Shown here: positions 7,406 to 14,567 of the stretch, one piece after another | Numbering within the stretch: the stretch's first letter is position 1 | How the letters are laid out: each line of letters starts with the position of its first letter | Source: Candidatus Pacearchaeota archaeon | GTDB lineage: Archaea > Nanobdellota > Nanobdellia > Pacearchaeales > DTIR01 | Length of the DNA: 48,276 bases | Direction of reading: 5' to 3' | NCBI GenBank assembly: GCA_018303805.1 | Contig: JAGVXL010000001.1 | Coordinates: 61,932-110,207 of the forward strand | Notes under the pieces: generated by a model | What the model was told of the DNA's origin: nothing | The model's input: the letters and a program-made list of their open reading frames with translations, nothing else | The model's database searches: none | Translations under genes and position numbers: made by a program

Positions 7406-7798
7406 TTACTTCAATGAATTAATATCCCCTACAACCTCGTCGATATACCCAATCTCCTTTGCAAAATTGTCTGGGGTATTGCCATACTCCATGGCTTTGT
7501 TCTTATTAGAAAGAGAGTTGTAGACATCAGCCAGCCTCTCGTGCACTATCCCCTGCTTGCGCAGATTTATTATAGCCGCGTATACCCTCTCCCTTGCCTT
7601 TTCTGTGTTAGGGCAGCTGCCAAGTTCGTTCCTTACATTTTCAATCTCATTAACCAGTTCATCAAGCTGCTTTTTGTCATAATAACCAGCAGGGGTTTTC
7701 CATTCAGCTGTTCTTTGTAACTCTTTGAGGGAATTAAACCCGAAAACAGCTGAAACTGCCAAAACCGCAGCAATGCCCAATTTAGTTTTTGTTTTCAT
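7406..7798 (-). CDS. Membrane-anchored or secreted helical protein
   Basis: A 130-residue protein with an N-terminal hydrophobic segment at residues 7-22 (LGIAAVLAVSAVFGFN) that can be a signal peptide or anchor. It is followed by a polar helical domain containing one Cys (ELGSCPNTEKARERVYAAII). The repeated helix-turn-helix look of residues 40-115 suggests a small helical repeat, but no family can be named. It is transcribed as a single gene; the next minus-strand gene upstream starts 55 nt away. Confidence 0.6.
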   Translation of the reverse strand: MKTKTKLGIAAVLAVSAVFGFNSLKELQRTAEWKTPAGYYDKKQLDELVNEIENVRNELGSCPNTEKARERVYAAIINLRKQGIVHERLADVYNSLSNKNKAMEYGNTPDNFAKEIGYIDEVVGDINSLK

Positions 7799-7852
7799 TG
7801 CAGGGAATCAATATTCCCTTTTATAAATCTTATCAAATTAAAAAATCTATCC

Positions 7853-8140
7853 CTATGCTGCCTTTTTTAACAACTGATAGAAATACCTTGCCAATTCATC
7901 CAAGCTGAAGCCAAGAAAAACAGCAATGCCGAACAAGGCAAGCTTTGAAAAATCAACCTGTATAAACCCAGCTGAAACAAGAAAAACATAAACGCCATAT
8001 ATGGCAAAACTCAGCACGAAAGCCAGGACATAGTTCTTCCAGTCCCTGAACTTTGCCGCCTTGATTGAGTATTTCATCATTATGCTCGCCCACACGCCAA
8101 GAAAGCCGCCTGCAAAAACCAGGATTGTTTCTGTATTCAT
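7853..8140 (-). CDS. Three-helix small membrane protein
   Basis: A 95-residue protein with hydrophobic segments at about 6-24, 37-58 and 68-82 (LALFGIAVFLGFSLDELARY). The arrangement resembles small holin-like or inner-membrane proteins of mobile elements, but I see no family-specific motif. It lies in the minus-strand accessory group between 7.4 and 9 kb. Confidence 0.6.
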   Translation of the reverse strand: MNTETILVFAGGFLGVWASIMMKYSIKAAKFRDWKNYVLAFVLSFAIYGVYVFLVSAGFIQVDFSKLALFGIAVFLGFSLDELARYFYQLLKKAA

Positions 8141-8206
8141 GTTAAAAACAATCTATTCTGGTTTTTAAACTTTAAGGCAGGAAAGCAAGTTTACTGTAAA
8201 GGAGAT

Positions 8207-8638
8207 TTAGTTTGAACTTTCAAAGTATGCTTCTCTCTTTGCAGGGTCAAATATAAGCTTTAATTTATTTTGAATCATGAAATCTACGCCTAATATTGTT
8301 GGTTGGTTACACTCTTTGATTTCATCTACGGGGACCTGAATTGGCAGAATACATTCAAAATAATCACCGAATTTTAATTTAGCGCCATTCAAGATTTTTG
8401 TTTTCACTAAACCCCCGCCGTAGGCTATTGGTTCTTTTTTGCTTTCTAATTTTTGTAATTGTATTTGTGATACCCTCATTCTTTTTAAATCAGGGAGTCC
8501 TAATACAGTTGAAGGGCTCCCAGTATCAACAACAGCTTCAACTACAGCAAATATATGTGGTTCTTTAGATGTTAATAAAAACCTAGTCATAGCCCTTAAA
8601 CCTCCAGCAAATAAATAAACTTGCAGAGGTATTCTCAT
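8207..8638 (-). CDS. Retropepsin-like aspartyl protease
   Basis: A 143-residue single-lobed clan AA protease. The catalytic motif is AVVDTGSPSTVLG with DTG at residues 38-40, and the second signature TILGVDF lies at about 114-120, with a hydrophobic flap region between them (IAYGGGLVKTKILNG). Members act as homodimers. No membrane segment is present, so it is probably cytoplasmic. It follows the DUF5678-like gene by 3 nt; this pairing recurs in archaea and bacteria, though its purpose is unknown. The substrate is not predictable. Confidence 0.85.
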   Translation of the reverse strand: MRIPLQVYLFAGGLRAMTRFLLTSKEPHIFAVVEAVVDTGSPSTVLGLPDLKRMRVSQIQLQKLESKKEPIAYGGGLVKTKILNGAKLKFGDYFECILPIQVPVDEIKECNQPTILGVDFMIQNKLKLIFDPAKREAYFESSN

Positions 8639-8641
8639 TTT

Positions 8642-8887
8642 TTATAGAAGAAGCGTAAATCCTTTTGGATAAACAAACTCTATGAAAACACATGACGGAT
8701 TTTTTCCTGCTTTTTCCACCATCTTTATAACAACATCAATGTTCTTATCCGCTGCTATAGGTTTTTCATTATGCACTGCAACAAATTTCCCGCTAAAATT
8801 ATTTTCTTGTAACTTATCTATATTATTATGAAACCATCCACTATCTTTTTCAAATTCTCCTAGCAGTTTTAGTTCTTCGTTAGCCAT
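8642..8887 (-). CDS. DUF5678-like small protein, partner of the protease
   Basis: An 81-residue protein. The second half, FVAVHNEKPIAADKNIDVVI followed by PSCVFIEFVYPKG, matches the DUF5678 pattern of a short beta-hairpin stating that something is kept, then a helix and a strand. The N-terminal half is a helical segment (LGEFEKDSGWFHNNIDKLQE). It is 3 nt upstream of the retropepsin gene and its start overlaps the end of a possible small ORF by 8 nt. A role as regulator, antitoxin or substrate of the protease is speculation. Confidence 0.75.
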   Translation of the reverse strand: MANEELKLLGEFEKDSGWFHNNIDKLQENNFSGKFVAVHNEKPIAADKNIDVVIKMVEKAGKNPSCVFIEFVYPKGFTLLL

Positions 8888-8993
8888 CCTTTATCATCTC
8901 TAAATTATTCATCACTTTTTCATTTAAAAATCTTATCTTTTCTTGGGCTGTAAAGTTAACGTCTGGAATTTTGAGGATTGTGTATAAAGGCAA
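8880..8993 (-). CDS. Possible small leader ORF of the protease cassette
   Basis: A 37-codon frame from TTG 8993 to TAA 8880, containing IPDVNFTAQEKIRFLNEKVM and ending NNLEMIKDG. Its last 8 bases overlap the ATG of the DUF5678-like gene, an arrangement typical of translational coupling. The composition is protein-like (amphipathic helix). Against it: no ATG start and the short length. Confidence 0.35.
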   Translation of the reverse strand: MPLYTILKIPDVNFTAQEKIRFLNEKVMNNLEMIKDG

Positions 8994-8998
8994 ATAAA

Positions 8999-9007
8999 TT
9001 TATAAAC
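8999..9007 (+). promoter_or_regulatory. TATA box for the 48-residue zinc protein gene
   Basis: TTTATAAAC starts 29 nt before the ATG at 9028. This is the spacing expected for a leaderless archaeal transcript. Confidence 0.55.
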
Positions 9008-9027
9008 AAAAATAAACAACTAAACTA

Positions 9028-9174
9028 ATGGAAAACAGCACATGCCCGAAATGCAAGGGCACTGGAAAAGTCAAGGGAAAAGACGGCACAATACACACAT
9101 GCTGGGACTGCCTTGCGTCAGGGAAACTTGACCAGCATTCAGAGAAAGTTAAAGATTCCGGCGTGAAGATATAA
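9028..9174 (+). CDS. DnaJ-type zinc-finger microprotein
   Basis: A 48-residue protein. Residues 6-29 hold CPKCKGTGKVKGKDG and CWDC, i.e. two CxxC pairs arranged like one CxxCxGxG zinc unit of DnaJ, so it probably binds a single zinc ion. It has no J-domain. A leaderless promoter precedes it and the next gene starts 23 nt after its stop. The function is unknown; small zinc proteins of this size often bind nucleic acid or unfolded protein. Confidence 0.75.
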   Translation: MENSTCPKCKGTGKVKGKDGTIHTCWDCLASGKLDQHSEKVKDSGVKI

Positions 9175-9197
9175 AAATTCATGGAAAATTCTGGCAG

Positions 9198-10052
9198 ATG
9201 ATACTCAGGATTCTGAAGTGGCTTGCAGTAACGATTCTCTCAATCATATTTGTCTCGCTTTTGTTTATAATCCCATTCACGCTGTCATTTGCAGAAATAA
9301 CAAAGGTGGAAAATGCCAAGCCGCTCTTTATTTCCCTTTTCATGCCAGCGCTTCAGAAAGATAATGCTAAGAGCAGCCAGCTGCAGAACCAAATTGCATA
9401 TGACTGCAAAAACAAGACAGAGCTGCAGCTGCCTCTGGAAACGGGGGAAAATTCAACAGTGACAATAAACTGCAATGACATCAAAAATGGGAAATCTATA
9501 TGGGGGGCGGTATTAAGCGATTTGTTCAACAAGACATATTACAAGGATTATGAATGCAGTTTCCTGGAATGTTTCAAAAAATCAGGGGAAAAGCCAGAAG
9601 AATCTCCCTTGTTCATATTCTCAAGGATTGCAAATGAATTCTTCACAGCGGCAAGCAAGCAGGTGATAATTGCCGCAATAATCCTAGGGGCACTTCTTAT
9701 CCTGCTTGGGGGGATTAAAACAGTTTCCAAGAACCTTGTAATAGCAGGGCTGCCTTACATCTTCCTTTTGATAGGCAGAGATAGCATATCACAGCAAATT
9801 TCGCAGAATCCAAACTTTAATCCATTGCTGCCTTTATTTACGCCATTGACAGATATTTCAATGAGAATATTCGGAATTTTCCTTGCCGCAGGCATCATTC
9901 TTTTCCTAATCTCTCTTTTATTCAGGAGAAAAGCGGGAAAGCCAGAAAAACCAGCAGAAAAAACAAAACCAAAACAAATAAAAAAGAAAGGGAAATCTAA
10001 AAAAGCGAAGCCAGAAAAAAGGCAAGTGGCAAAGAGAAAACAGGCAAAATAA
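9198..10052 (+). CDS. Membrane protein with basic C-terminal tail
   Basis: A 284-residue protein. It begins with a strong hydrophobic segment (residues 5-30), then an extracytoplasmic-looking domain of about 110 residues with four Cys (YDCKNKT, INCND, ECSFLECFKK). Two or three more membrane helices follow at about 152-190 and 222-242, and then a Lys-rich cytoplasmic tail (245-284). No family is recognised. Paired Cys in the loop suggest disulfides. It lies downstream of the zinc microprotein and may be co-transcribed. Confidence 0.7.
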   Translation: MILRILKWLAVTILSIIFVSLLFIIPFTLSFAEITKVENAKPLFISLFMPALQKDNAKSSQLQNQIAYDCKNKTELQLPLETGENSTVTINCNDIKNGKSIWGAVLSDLFNKTYYKDYECSFLECFKKSGEKPEESPLFIFSRIANEFFTAASKQVIIAAIILGALLILLGGIKTVSKNLVIAGLPYIFLLIGRDSISQQISQNPNFNPLLPLFTPLTDISMRIFGIFLAAGIILFLISLLFRRKAGKPEKPAEKTKPKQIKKKGKSKKAKPEKRQVAKRKQAK

Positions 10053-10108
10053 TCTGCAAACTCTGCCAACCAAAAACTTAAATAACCTTCCTGATTTTAT
10101 TTCTGATT

Positions 10109-10384
10109 ATGAAAAAAAGATTGCATGTCTGGGTGTATGGGGTTGTGAAGGGCGTGTTCTTCAGGGTTCAGGCAAAAGAGCATGCAGAAAAACTGAATCT
10201 AAAGGGTTTTGCCAGGAACACAGGAGAGGGCGTTGAGGCGGTATTTGAGGGCAATGTTCTAGAGCTTGAACAAATGCTTGAATTCCTGAAAAAAGGGCCT
10301 AAATATTCCAAGGTGGAAAGGGTTGATTCCAAGGAAGAGAATTACACCGGAGAGTTCAAGGATTTCAGGATTATGTCTATCTAA
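10109..10384 (+). CDS. acyP: Acylphosphatase
   Basis: A 91-residue protein with the acylphosphatase signature YGVVKGVFFRVQAKEHA. Arg19 is the phosphate-binding Arg and Asn37 in KGFARNTGEGVEAVFEG is the catalytic Asn. The family hydrolyses carboxyl-phosphate bonds such as those in acyl phosphates. The length is standard. TTAAATA about 31 nt before the start is a likely TATA box. The usual GVVQGVxFR is GVVKGVFFR here, a conservative change. Confidence 0.95.
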   Translation: MKKRLHVWVYGVVKGVFFRVQAKEHAEKLNLKGFARNTGEGVEAVFEGNVLELEQMLEFLKKGPKYSKVERVDSKEENYTGEFKDFRIMSI

Positions 10385-10403
10385 AATTTTATAATTATTC
10401 TCC

Positions 10404-10423
10404 GCAAACTCCTAAGAGTTTGC
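10404..10423 (+). terminator. Perfect hairpin between acyP and lysS
   Basis: GCAAACTC, loop CTAA, GAGTTTGC: eight perfect base pairs, 20 nt after the acyP stop and 11 nt before the lysS ATG. It belongs to the class of short perfect hairpins seen in other gaps of this window. It could terminate or process the acyP transcript or act in the lysS leader; its job is not determined. Confidence 0.45.
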
Positions 10424-10433
10424 TGATACTAAC

Positions 10434-12059
10434 ATGGCAAAAAAACAGGAAAGAAAGGCAGAACAAGCGGCAAAATTTGAAGAGCAGGCAAAACCAGCAG
10501 GGAAAGAGGCAGTTGAAAAATACCACTGGGCTGACAGCATAGCAGGGCAGATTTGCAGAACAAAGCCAAAATCAGGGGATAAATTCGTGTGCGCGGCAGG
10601 CATAACGCCGAGCGGAACAGTTCACATTGGCAATTTTCGCGAGATGGTAACAGTAGAACTTGTTGCCAGGGCATTAAAAGACAAAAAGAAAAATGTCAGG
10701 TTTGTCTACAGCTGGGATGATTTTGACAGGTTCAGGAAAATCCCTGCAAACATGCCCAAGCCAGAAACCCTGCAGCAGCATATAGGCATGGCATTGACAA
10801 AAACCCCTGACACATTTGGATGCCACAAGAGCTATGCAGAGCATTTTGAGAAAGAAGTGGAGCAATATCTCCCTGCAGTAGGGATTTCTCCAGAATTTAT
10901 TTATGAGTCAGGCGAATATGAAAAATGCAGATATGCAAATGAGATTAAATTCATTCTCCAGAACAGGGAAAAAATAAAGATGATACTGGACAAGTTCAAA
11001 ACAGAGCCAGCAACAGAAAATTGGTGGCCAGTCCAGATTTATTGCGAAAAATGCGGGAAAGACACAACAAGAATTCTGTCATGGGATAGCAGCTTTACTA
11101 TTGAATATGCGTGCGAATGCAATTACAGGGGCAAGGCTGATTTCAGCAAGAAAGGAATTGTGAAACTTCCCTGGAGAATTGACTGGCCTATGAGGTGGCA
11201 CTATTATCGAGTTGATTTTGAGCCAGGCGGCAAAGAGCATTCAACACCAGGAGGAAGCTATACAACCGCCTCAGAGATAATAAAAGAAGTTTACAGGGAA
11301 AATCCGCCGTTATACCAAAAATATGATTTTATAACATTAAAGGGGCAGGGCGGCAAGATGTCAAAATCTCTGGGCAATGTCATAAACTTAAAACAATGCC
11401 TTGAAATCTATGAGCCGCAAATTCTCAGGTATATGTTTGTAAAGGCAAGGCCGAACACAGAGTTTTCAATAGCATTTGACGGCGATGTCTTAAAGATTTA
11501 TGCAGAATATGACGATCTTGAAATTGCCTATTTTGAAAATAAGCTGGCAAAAAAGCAGAAAAGAATATATGAGCTCTCGCAGATTGATGCAGGAAAAAAG
11601 CCAAAGAAAATTTTTGCTCCAAATTTCAGGCAGTTAGCAGAGCTTGCTCAGATAAAGGACAGCAAGGGAATTCTGGACCATTACAGGCAGGAGATAAAAA
11701 CAAAAGAGGATGAAGCCAGAACCATTAACAGGGCAGGGCTCGTGAGAAACTGGCTGAAGCAAGCCCCTAAAGAATTTATTTTCAAAATTCAGGGAGAGTT
11801 AGACAAAAAAGCGGCAAAAAAGCTTGACAAGAAACTTCTTGGGGCATTAAAAGAGCTTGCAAAAGTCCTTGCAAGGGACCTTTCAGAACAGCAGCTTATA
11901 GAAGGATTCAGAGAAATCTGCGATAAGCAGAAGACAGAGCCAAAGGAATTCTTCAGGGCAGCATATATTGTTTTATTAGGCAAGGAGCAGGGGCCAAGAT
12001 TAAGCAGCCTGATAATGCTTGAAAAAAACAAGGTGAAAAAGCTGCTTGATGAAATTTGA
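10434..12059 (+). CDS. lysS: Lysyl-tRNA synthetase, class I
   Basis: A 541-residue class I LysRS of the archaeal type. ITPSGTVHIGNFRE contains the HIGH-equivalent HIGN at 64-67, and KMSKSLGN starts at 308. A zinc-binding knuckle (CEKCGKD and CECNYRG) lies between them at about residues 205-230. The C-terminal helical region (from about 390) fits the anticodon-binding cage domain. It charges tRNA-Lys. The first 25 residues are Lys/Ala/Gln-rich and look like a local extension. A hairpin precedes the start. Confidence 0.96.
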   Translation: MAKKQERKAEQAAKFEEQAKPAGKEAVEKYHWADSIAGQICRTKPKSGDKFVCAAGITPSGTVHIGNFREMVTVELVARALKDKKKNVRFVYSWDDFDRFRKIPANMPKPETLQQHIGMALTKTPDTFGCHKSYAEHFEKEVEQYLPAVGISPEFIYESGEYEKCRYANEIKFILQNREKIKMILDKFKTEPATENWWPVQIYCEKCGKDTTRILSWDSSFTIEYACECNYRGKADFSKKGIVKLPWRIDWPMRWHYYRVDFEPGGKEHSTPGGSYTTASEIIKEVYRENPPLYQKYDFITLKGQGGKMSKSLGNVINLKQCLEIYEPQILRYMFVKARPNTEFSIAFDGDVLKIYAEYDDLEIAYFENKLAKKQKRIYELSQIDAGKKPKKIFAPNFRQLAELAQIKDSKGILDHYRQEIKTKEDEARTINRAGLVRNWLKQAPKEFIFKIQGELDKKAAKKLDKKLLGALKELAKVLARDLSEQQLIEGFREICDKQKTEPKEFFRAAYIVLLGKEQGPRLSSLIMLEKNKVKKLLDEI

Positions 12060-12086
12060 AAATCCATTTTTGGTGATTAGCAAACA

Positions 12087-12095
12087 TTTATAAAT
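12087..12095 (+). promoter_or_regulatory. TATA box before the DUF5679-like and histone-fold genes
   Basis: TTTATAAAT sits inside an imperfect palindrome (GCAAA...TTTGC, 12080-12099), 49 nt before the ATG at 12136. That gene has a good AGGAGG ribosome-binding site at 12125-12130, so this transcript has a leader. Confidence 0.5.
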
Positions 12096-12135
12096 TTGCA
12101 ATCTTATTTGGAAAATACAAAAACAGGAGGAAAAA

Positions 12136-12279
12136 ATGACAGAAGGTTACTGTGTTAAGTGCAAAAAGAAGGTTGAGATAAAGGACGGCAAGGAAAGCAA
12201 GACGTCAAAAGGCGTTAGGATACTGAAAGGAAAGTGCCCTGCATGTTCTATAACTGTATGCAGAATTTTGGGCAAATAA
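12136..12279 (+). CDS. DUF5679-like zinc-ribbon microprotein
   Basis: A 47-residue protein beginning MTEGYCVKCKKKVEIKDGKE and ending KCPACSITVCRILGK, the DUF5679 layout of two CxxC knuckles around a short beta hairpin that should bind one zinc. AGGAGG 5 nt before the ATG is one of the clearest Shine-Dalgarno sites in the window. It is followed after 12 nt by the histone-fold gene, so the two are likely co-transcribed. Function unknown. Confidence 0.75.
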   Translation: MTEGYCVKCKKKVEIKDGKESKTSKGVRILKGKCPACSITVCRILGK

Positions 12280-12291
12280 ATCAGCCTGAAA

Positions 12292-12459
12292 ATGGTCAAG
12301 CTTGTTGTTGTGAGCAGCATAAAGAAGGCTGCAAAAAACATAAATATTGCAAGTGACGTGGCAGAGGCCCTGAACAAAAAGATAGAGCAGATTATAAAAG
12401 AGGCAGTTGCAAGGGCGAGGGCCAACAGCAGGAAAACTCTGCAAGGCAGGGATATTTAA
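12292..12459 (+). CDS. Short histone-fold DNA-binding protein
   Basis: A 55-residue protein. SIKKAAKNINIASDVAEALN and KKIEQIIKEAVARARANSRK, then TLQGRDI, follow the helix-loop-helix pattern of the single histone-fold proteins related to DUF1931, with the RKTLxxxDI end typical of histone loop 2 and alpha 3. It lacks the first 10-12 residues of classical archaeal histones. Such proteins are expected to dimerise and bind DNA. The stop codon is the first part of a strong hairpin. Confidence 0.75.
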   Translation: MVKLVVVSSIKKAAKNINIASDVAEALNKKIEQIIKEAVARARANSRKTLQGRDI

Positions 12460-12481
12460 AAAGAAACCTACGGTTTCTTTT
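12459..12481 (+). terminator. Hairpin-T-run terminator after the histone-fold gene
   Basis: AAAAGAAACC, loop TAC, GGTTTCTTTT gives ten perfect base pairs and ends in T residues. It starts at the last base of the stop codon. The shape is that of an intrinsic terminator, although archaeal termination mainly depends on T-runs and FttA. A partly degenerate copy of the same hairpin lies at 15715-15734. Confidence 0.6.
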
Positions 12482-12551
12482 GTACTTCCCTTCTTTTAGA
12501 TTTCCCGTTTTCTATAGAAAATTATATAAACATTATTTTCTTCTATTAAAA

Positions 12552-12863
12552 ATGAAAAATATAGAAAAAGTGGTGGTTGGCTCATTGGTTGCATTAGCAG
12601 TCGTTACAGCAAATGGCTGCACAACAACGCAGAAGGGTGCGGGAATAGGCACTCTGATAGGGGCTGGAACCGGCGCGATTATAGGCCATCAAAGCGGCCA
12701 TGGCGCTGTAGGGGCTCTTATAGGCGGAGCGGTTGGAGCAGCAGGCGGCGCCCTTATAGGCGAGCAGATGGATGTAAAATACTGTCCTGCATGCGGAAAA
12801 TCCTATGACAAATCAGTCGAGTACTGCCAAAAGGACGGCACAAAACTTGAGTACAAGAAGTAA
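12552..12863 (+). CDS. Glycine-zipper lipoprotein with C-terminal zinc ribbon
   Basis: A 103-residue protein from ATG 12552; an earlier in-frame ATG adds a non-signal stretch and is rejected. Residues 1-22 are a signal peptide ending in a lipobox-like ANGC with Cys23 as the lipid site. Then comes a glycine zipper (about 29-72, GAGIGTLIGAGTGAIIGHQS and a second repeat), as in bacterial outer-membrane lipoproteins such as Slp/OsmB. The C-terminus (YCPACGKSYDK, YCQKDG) is a zinc ribbon. The combination is unusual and the lipoprotein half looks bacterial in origin. Confidence 0.75.
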   Translation: MKNIEKVVVGSLVALAVVTANGCTTTQKGAGIGTLIGAGTGAIIGHQSGHGAVGALIGGAVGAAGGALIGEQMDVKYCPACGKSYDKSVEYCQKDGTKLEYKK

Positions 12864-12972
12864 CTGCCCAAAACAGCCAAAAAGCCAGAAAATTTATTAG
12901 AGCAGGCTATTTAGCAAGATTTTTTAACATCTAATTCTCTCTCTGTAAAATGCCATTCCCAAAGTCAGAAAA

Positions 12973-13959
12973 ATGAAAAAAGGCAGGCTTGACATATCAA
13001 AATTCTGGCTCAACAAAAAGCAGCCAGAAAGCACAAGAAAAAAGAGGAGCAAGGCAATCAAGAAATTGTGGAAAGAGGGCAAATGGAAGCCATGGAACAT
13101 AAACCAGCCATTAACAAAACAGCATAAGCAAAAACTGCAGGCAAGCAACATCCTGAAATGGAAAAATCCAGAATTGAGAAAGTTAATGAGCCAAGTAAAG
13201 AGGGCATACTGGACAAAAGCAAGGGAAAAAGAGCAAGGCAGGAGAATAAAACAATTCTGGCATGAAAATCCTGAAAAACTGGAAAGCATGAGGCAGAAGA
13301 TAATGCTGAAGTACAGGACAAGCGACTGGGAGAAGGAGATAGGGAAAGCAGTCAGGGAATATTACAGGCTCAATCCCGAAGCCAGAATGATGATGGGGAA
13401 AAAACAGAGAGAGCTTTACAAAAACCATCCGACAATGCGGAGAGAAAGACAGGCGGTTGCGGATTTGTATTATGCAACCCATCCTGACGAGAGAAGGCAT
13501 TTCTTTGGCTACAAGGCAAAAAAGACAAGATACAAGACTGCTTTAGGATATGTGAAAAGCAGGATAGAGAAAGCAGTTCTGGACTATCTCAGCAAGCCTG
13601 AAATTTACAAGATTCTGCTGCCGGAGTATGAGCCATTCACACTTTATCTTGACAGGACAAAGCCGATTCCTGATGTTTATCTGAGAAAACTTAACATAAT
13701 AATTGAAATTTACGGCGGGCATCCAAAGGCATGGCAAAGGAAAGTGAAAAAGAACAGGGATTACAGGAAAGCAAGAATCCCTGTCATCTCAATCACCCCA
13801 TCAGAAACATGGAACCTTGACAGATATTTATTGCGGGAGGCAATCAGGATGAGCAAGACACCTCTTGCAAAGAACTTCAATCCGGAAAAATTCATGAAGC
13901 CAAAGCCCGATTGGCTTCATGACTTGAGGAAGCAGGTTTCAGACATTAGAGAGGGATAG
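12973..13959 (+). CDS. NUMOD-like repeat protein with Vsr/PD-(D/E)xK-like endonuclease domain
   Basis: A 328-residue basic protein. Residues 15-180 contain several degenerate copies of a short basic motif (STRKKRSKAIKKLWKEGKW, NPEARMMMGKKQRELYKNHP) like the NUMOD DNA-binding modules of homing endonucleases. The C-terminal part has KPIPDVYLRKLNIIIEIYGG, a Pro-Asp followed by IIIEIYG, which fits the nuclease core of Vsr-like or DUF559-like enzymes. No intron or intein is visible around it, so it would be a free-standing homing-type endonuclease. The nuclease fold is inferred from motif pattern only. Confidence 0.6.
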   Translation: MKKGRLDISKFWLNKKQPESTRKKRSKAIKKLWKEGKWKPWNINQPLTKQHKQKLQASNILKWKNPELRKLMSQVKRAYWTKAREKEQGRRIKQFWHENPEKLESMRQKIMLKYRTSDWEKEIGKAVREYYRLNPEARMMMGKKQRELYKNHPTMRRERQAVADLYYATHPDERRHFFGYKAKKTRYKTALGYVKSRIEKAVLDYLSKPEIYKILLPEYEPFTLYLDRTKPIPDVYLRKLNIIIEIYGGHPKAWQRKVKKNRDYRKARIPVISITPSETWNLDRYLLREAIRMSKTPLAKNFNPEKFMKPKPDWLHDLRKQVSDIREG

Positions 13960-13966
13960 ACAGAAA

Positions 13967-14125
13967 TTAACTTTTAGTTCCCAAAAATATTAATCCTATC
14001 CCTATAGCAGAGATTAGTAGCTTTGATCCTATCCCTATAGGAGAAAACCAAGGTGCTATCAAACAGATAACTCCAATTATCACAGCCATCGCTCTCCCGC
14101 TCATCTCTGTTTTATGTTCTACCAT
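13967..14125 (-). CDS. Two-helix membrane microprotein
   Basis: A 52-residue protein from ATG 14125: MVEHKTEMSGRAMAVIIGVI then CLIAPWFSPIGIG and ISAIGIGLIFLGTKS. Two hydrophobic helices (about 12-28 and 33-50) are separated by a Pro-Gly turn. The first 14 bases overlap the end of the upstream gene, and it is the last of three overlapping minus-strand genes. It is too short for family assignment. Confidence 0.55.
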   Translation of the reverse strand: MVEHKTEMSGRAMAVIIGVICLIAPWFSPIGIGSKLLISAIGIGLIFLGTKS

Positions 14126-14417
14126 GCTTTCTACCTCCCTTTGTTTTGTATTTATCTGTAGCAGAAGAGATTAAAGATATACCTGCGATAAATAGAGCAA
14201 TAAACAAAGAAAATTCGTCGATCTGTTTTAAGTAATTAATTTCCAAGGCAAGTCCTACTAAATATAAAAATAAGATAATCCCCGAAGTAAAGGTTATAGA
14301 ATCTATAGACAAATCTAATGGTTTCTTTTTTAGTTTCTTGCGTTTATTAAAAATAGATAGAACAAAAAAAACAAGTACTACAATCAAAATATATATTGCA
14401 CTAAATTTTATATTCAT
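14112..14417 (-). CDS. Three-helix small membrane protein
   Basis: A 101-residue protein with hydrophobic segments at about 5-23, 42-60 and 70-86, a Lys/Arg cluster after the first helix (NKRKKLKKKPLDL) and a basic C-terminus (DKYKTKGGRKHGRT). No family is recognised. Its ATG overlaps the stop of the upstream 40-residue gene by ATGA, and its end overlaps the downstream microprotein by 14 nt, so the three are translationally coupled. Confidence 0.6.
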   Translation of the reverse strand: MNIKFSAIYILIVVLVFFVLSIFNKRKKLKKKPLDLSIDSITFTSGIILFLYLVGLALEINYLKQIDEFSLFIALFIAGISLISSATDKYKTKGGRKHGRT

Positions 14418-14536
14418 CTTATAAAACTTATAGCTAAACCCACTAAACCTCCTATTAAAGCTCCTTCAAGAGATCCTGCCGCATAACCTATCACGGCTCC
14501 AATAATCGCAAAACCAATACTCTTTTGACTAATCAT
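14414..14536 (-). CDS. Glycine-zipper membrane microprotein
   Basis: A 40-residue protein from ATG 14536: MISQKSIGFAIIGAVIGYAA and on through GSLEGALIGGLVGLAISFIR. Two Gly-rich hydrophobic stretches are spaced like a glycine-zipper hairpin, which in other proteins packs helices or makes pores. GAGGGG 13-18 nt upstream is a likely ribosome-binding site. It is the first gene of the three-gene overlapping set and starts 31 nt after the HEPN stop. Confidence 0.5.
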   Translation of the reverse strand: MISQKSIGFAIIGAVIGYAAGSLEGALIGGLVGLAISFIR

Positions 14537-14567
14537 CTTAGTAATAATCTTCCCCTCTTTTTAAGTT

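Noticed and set aside
12951-12977. Earlier ATG for the endonuclease gene
   Set aside because: The frame from 12951 stops after eight codons at the A-run; the main frame starts at 12973. A frameshift joining them cannot be shown.
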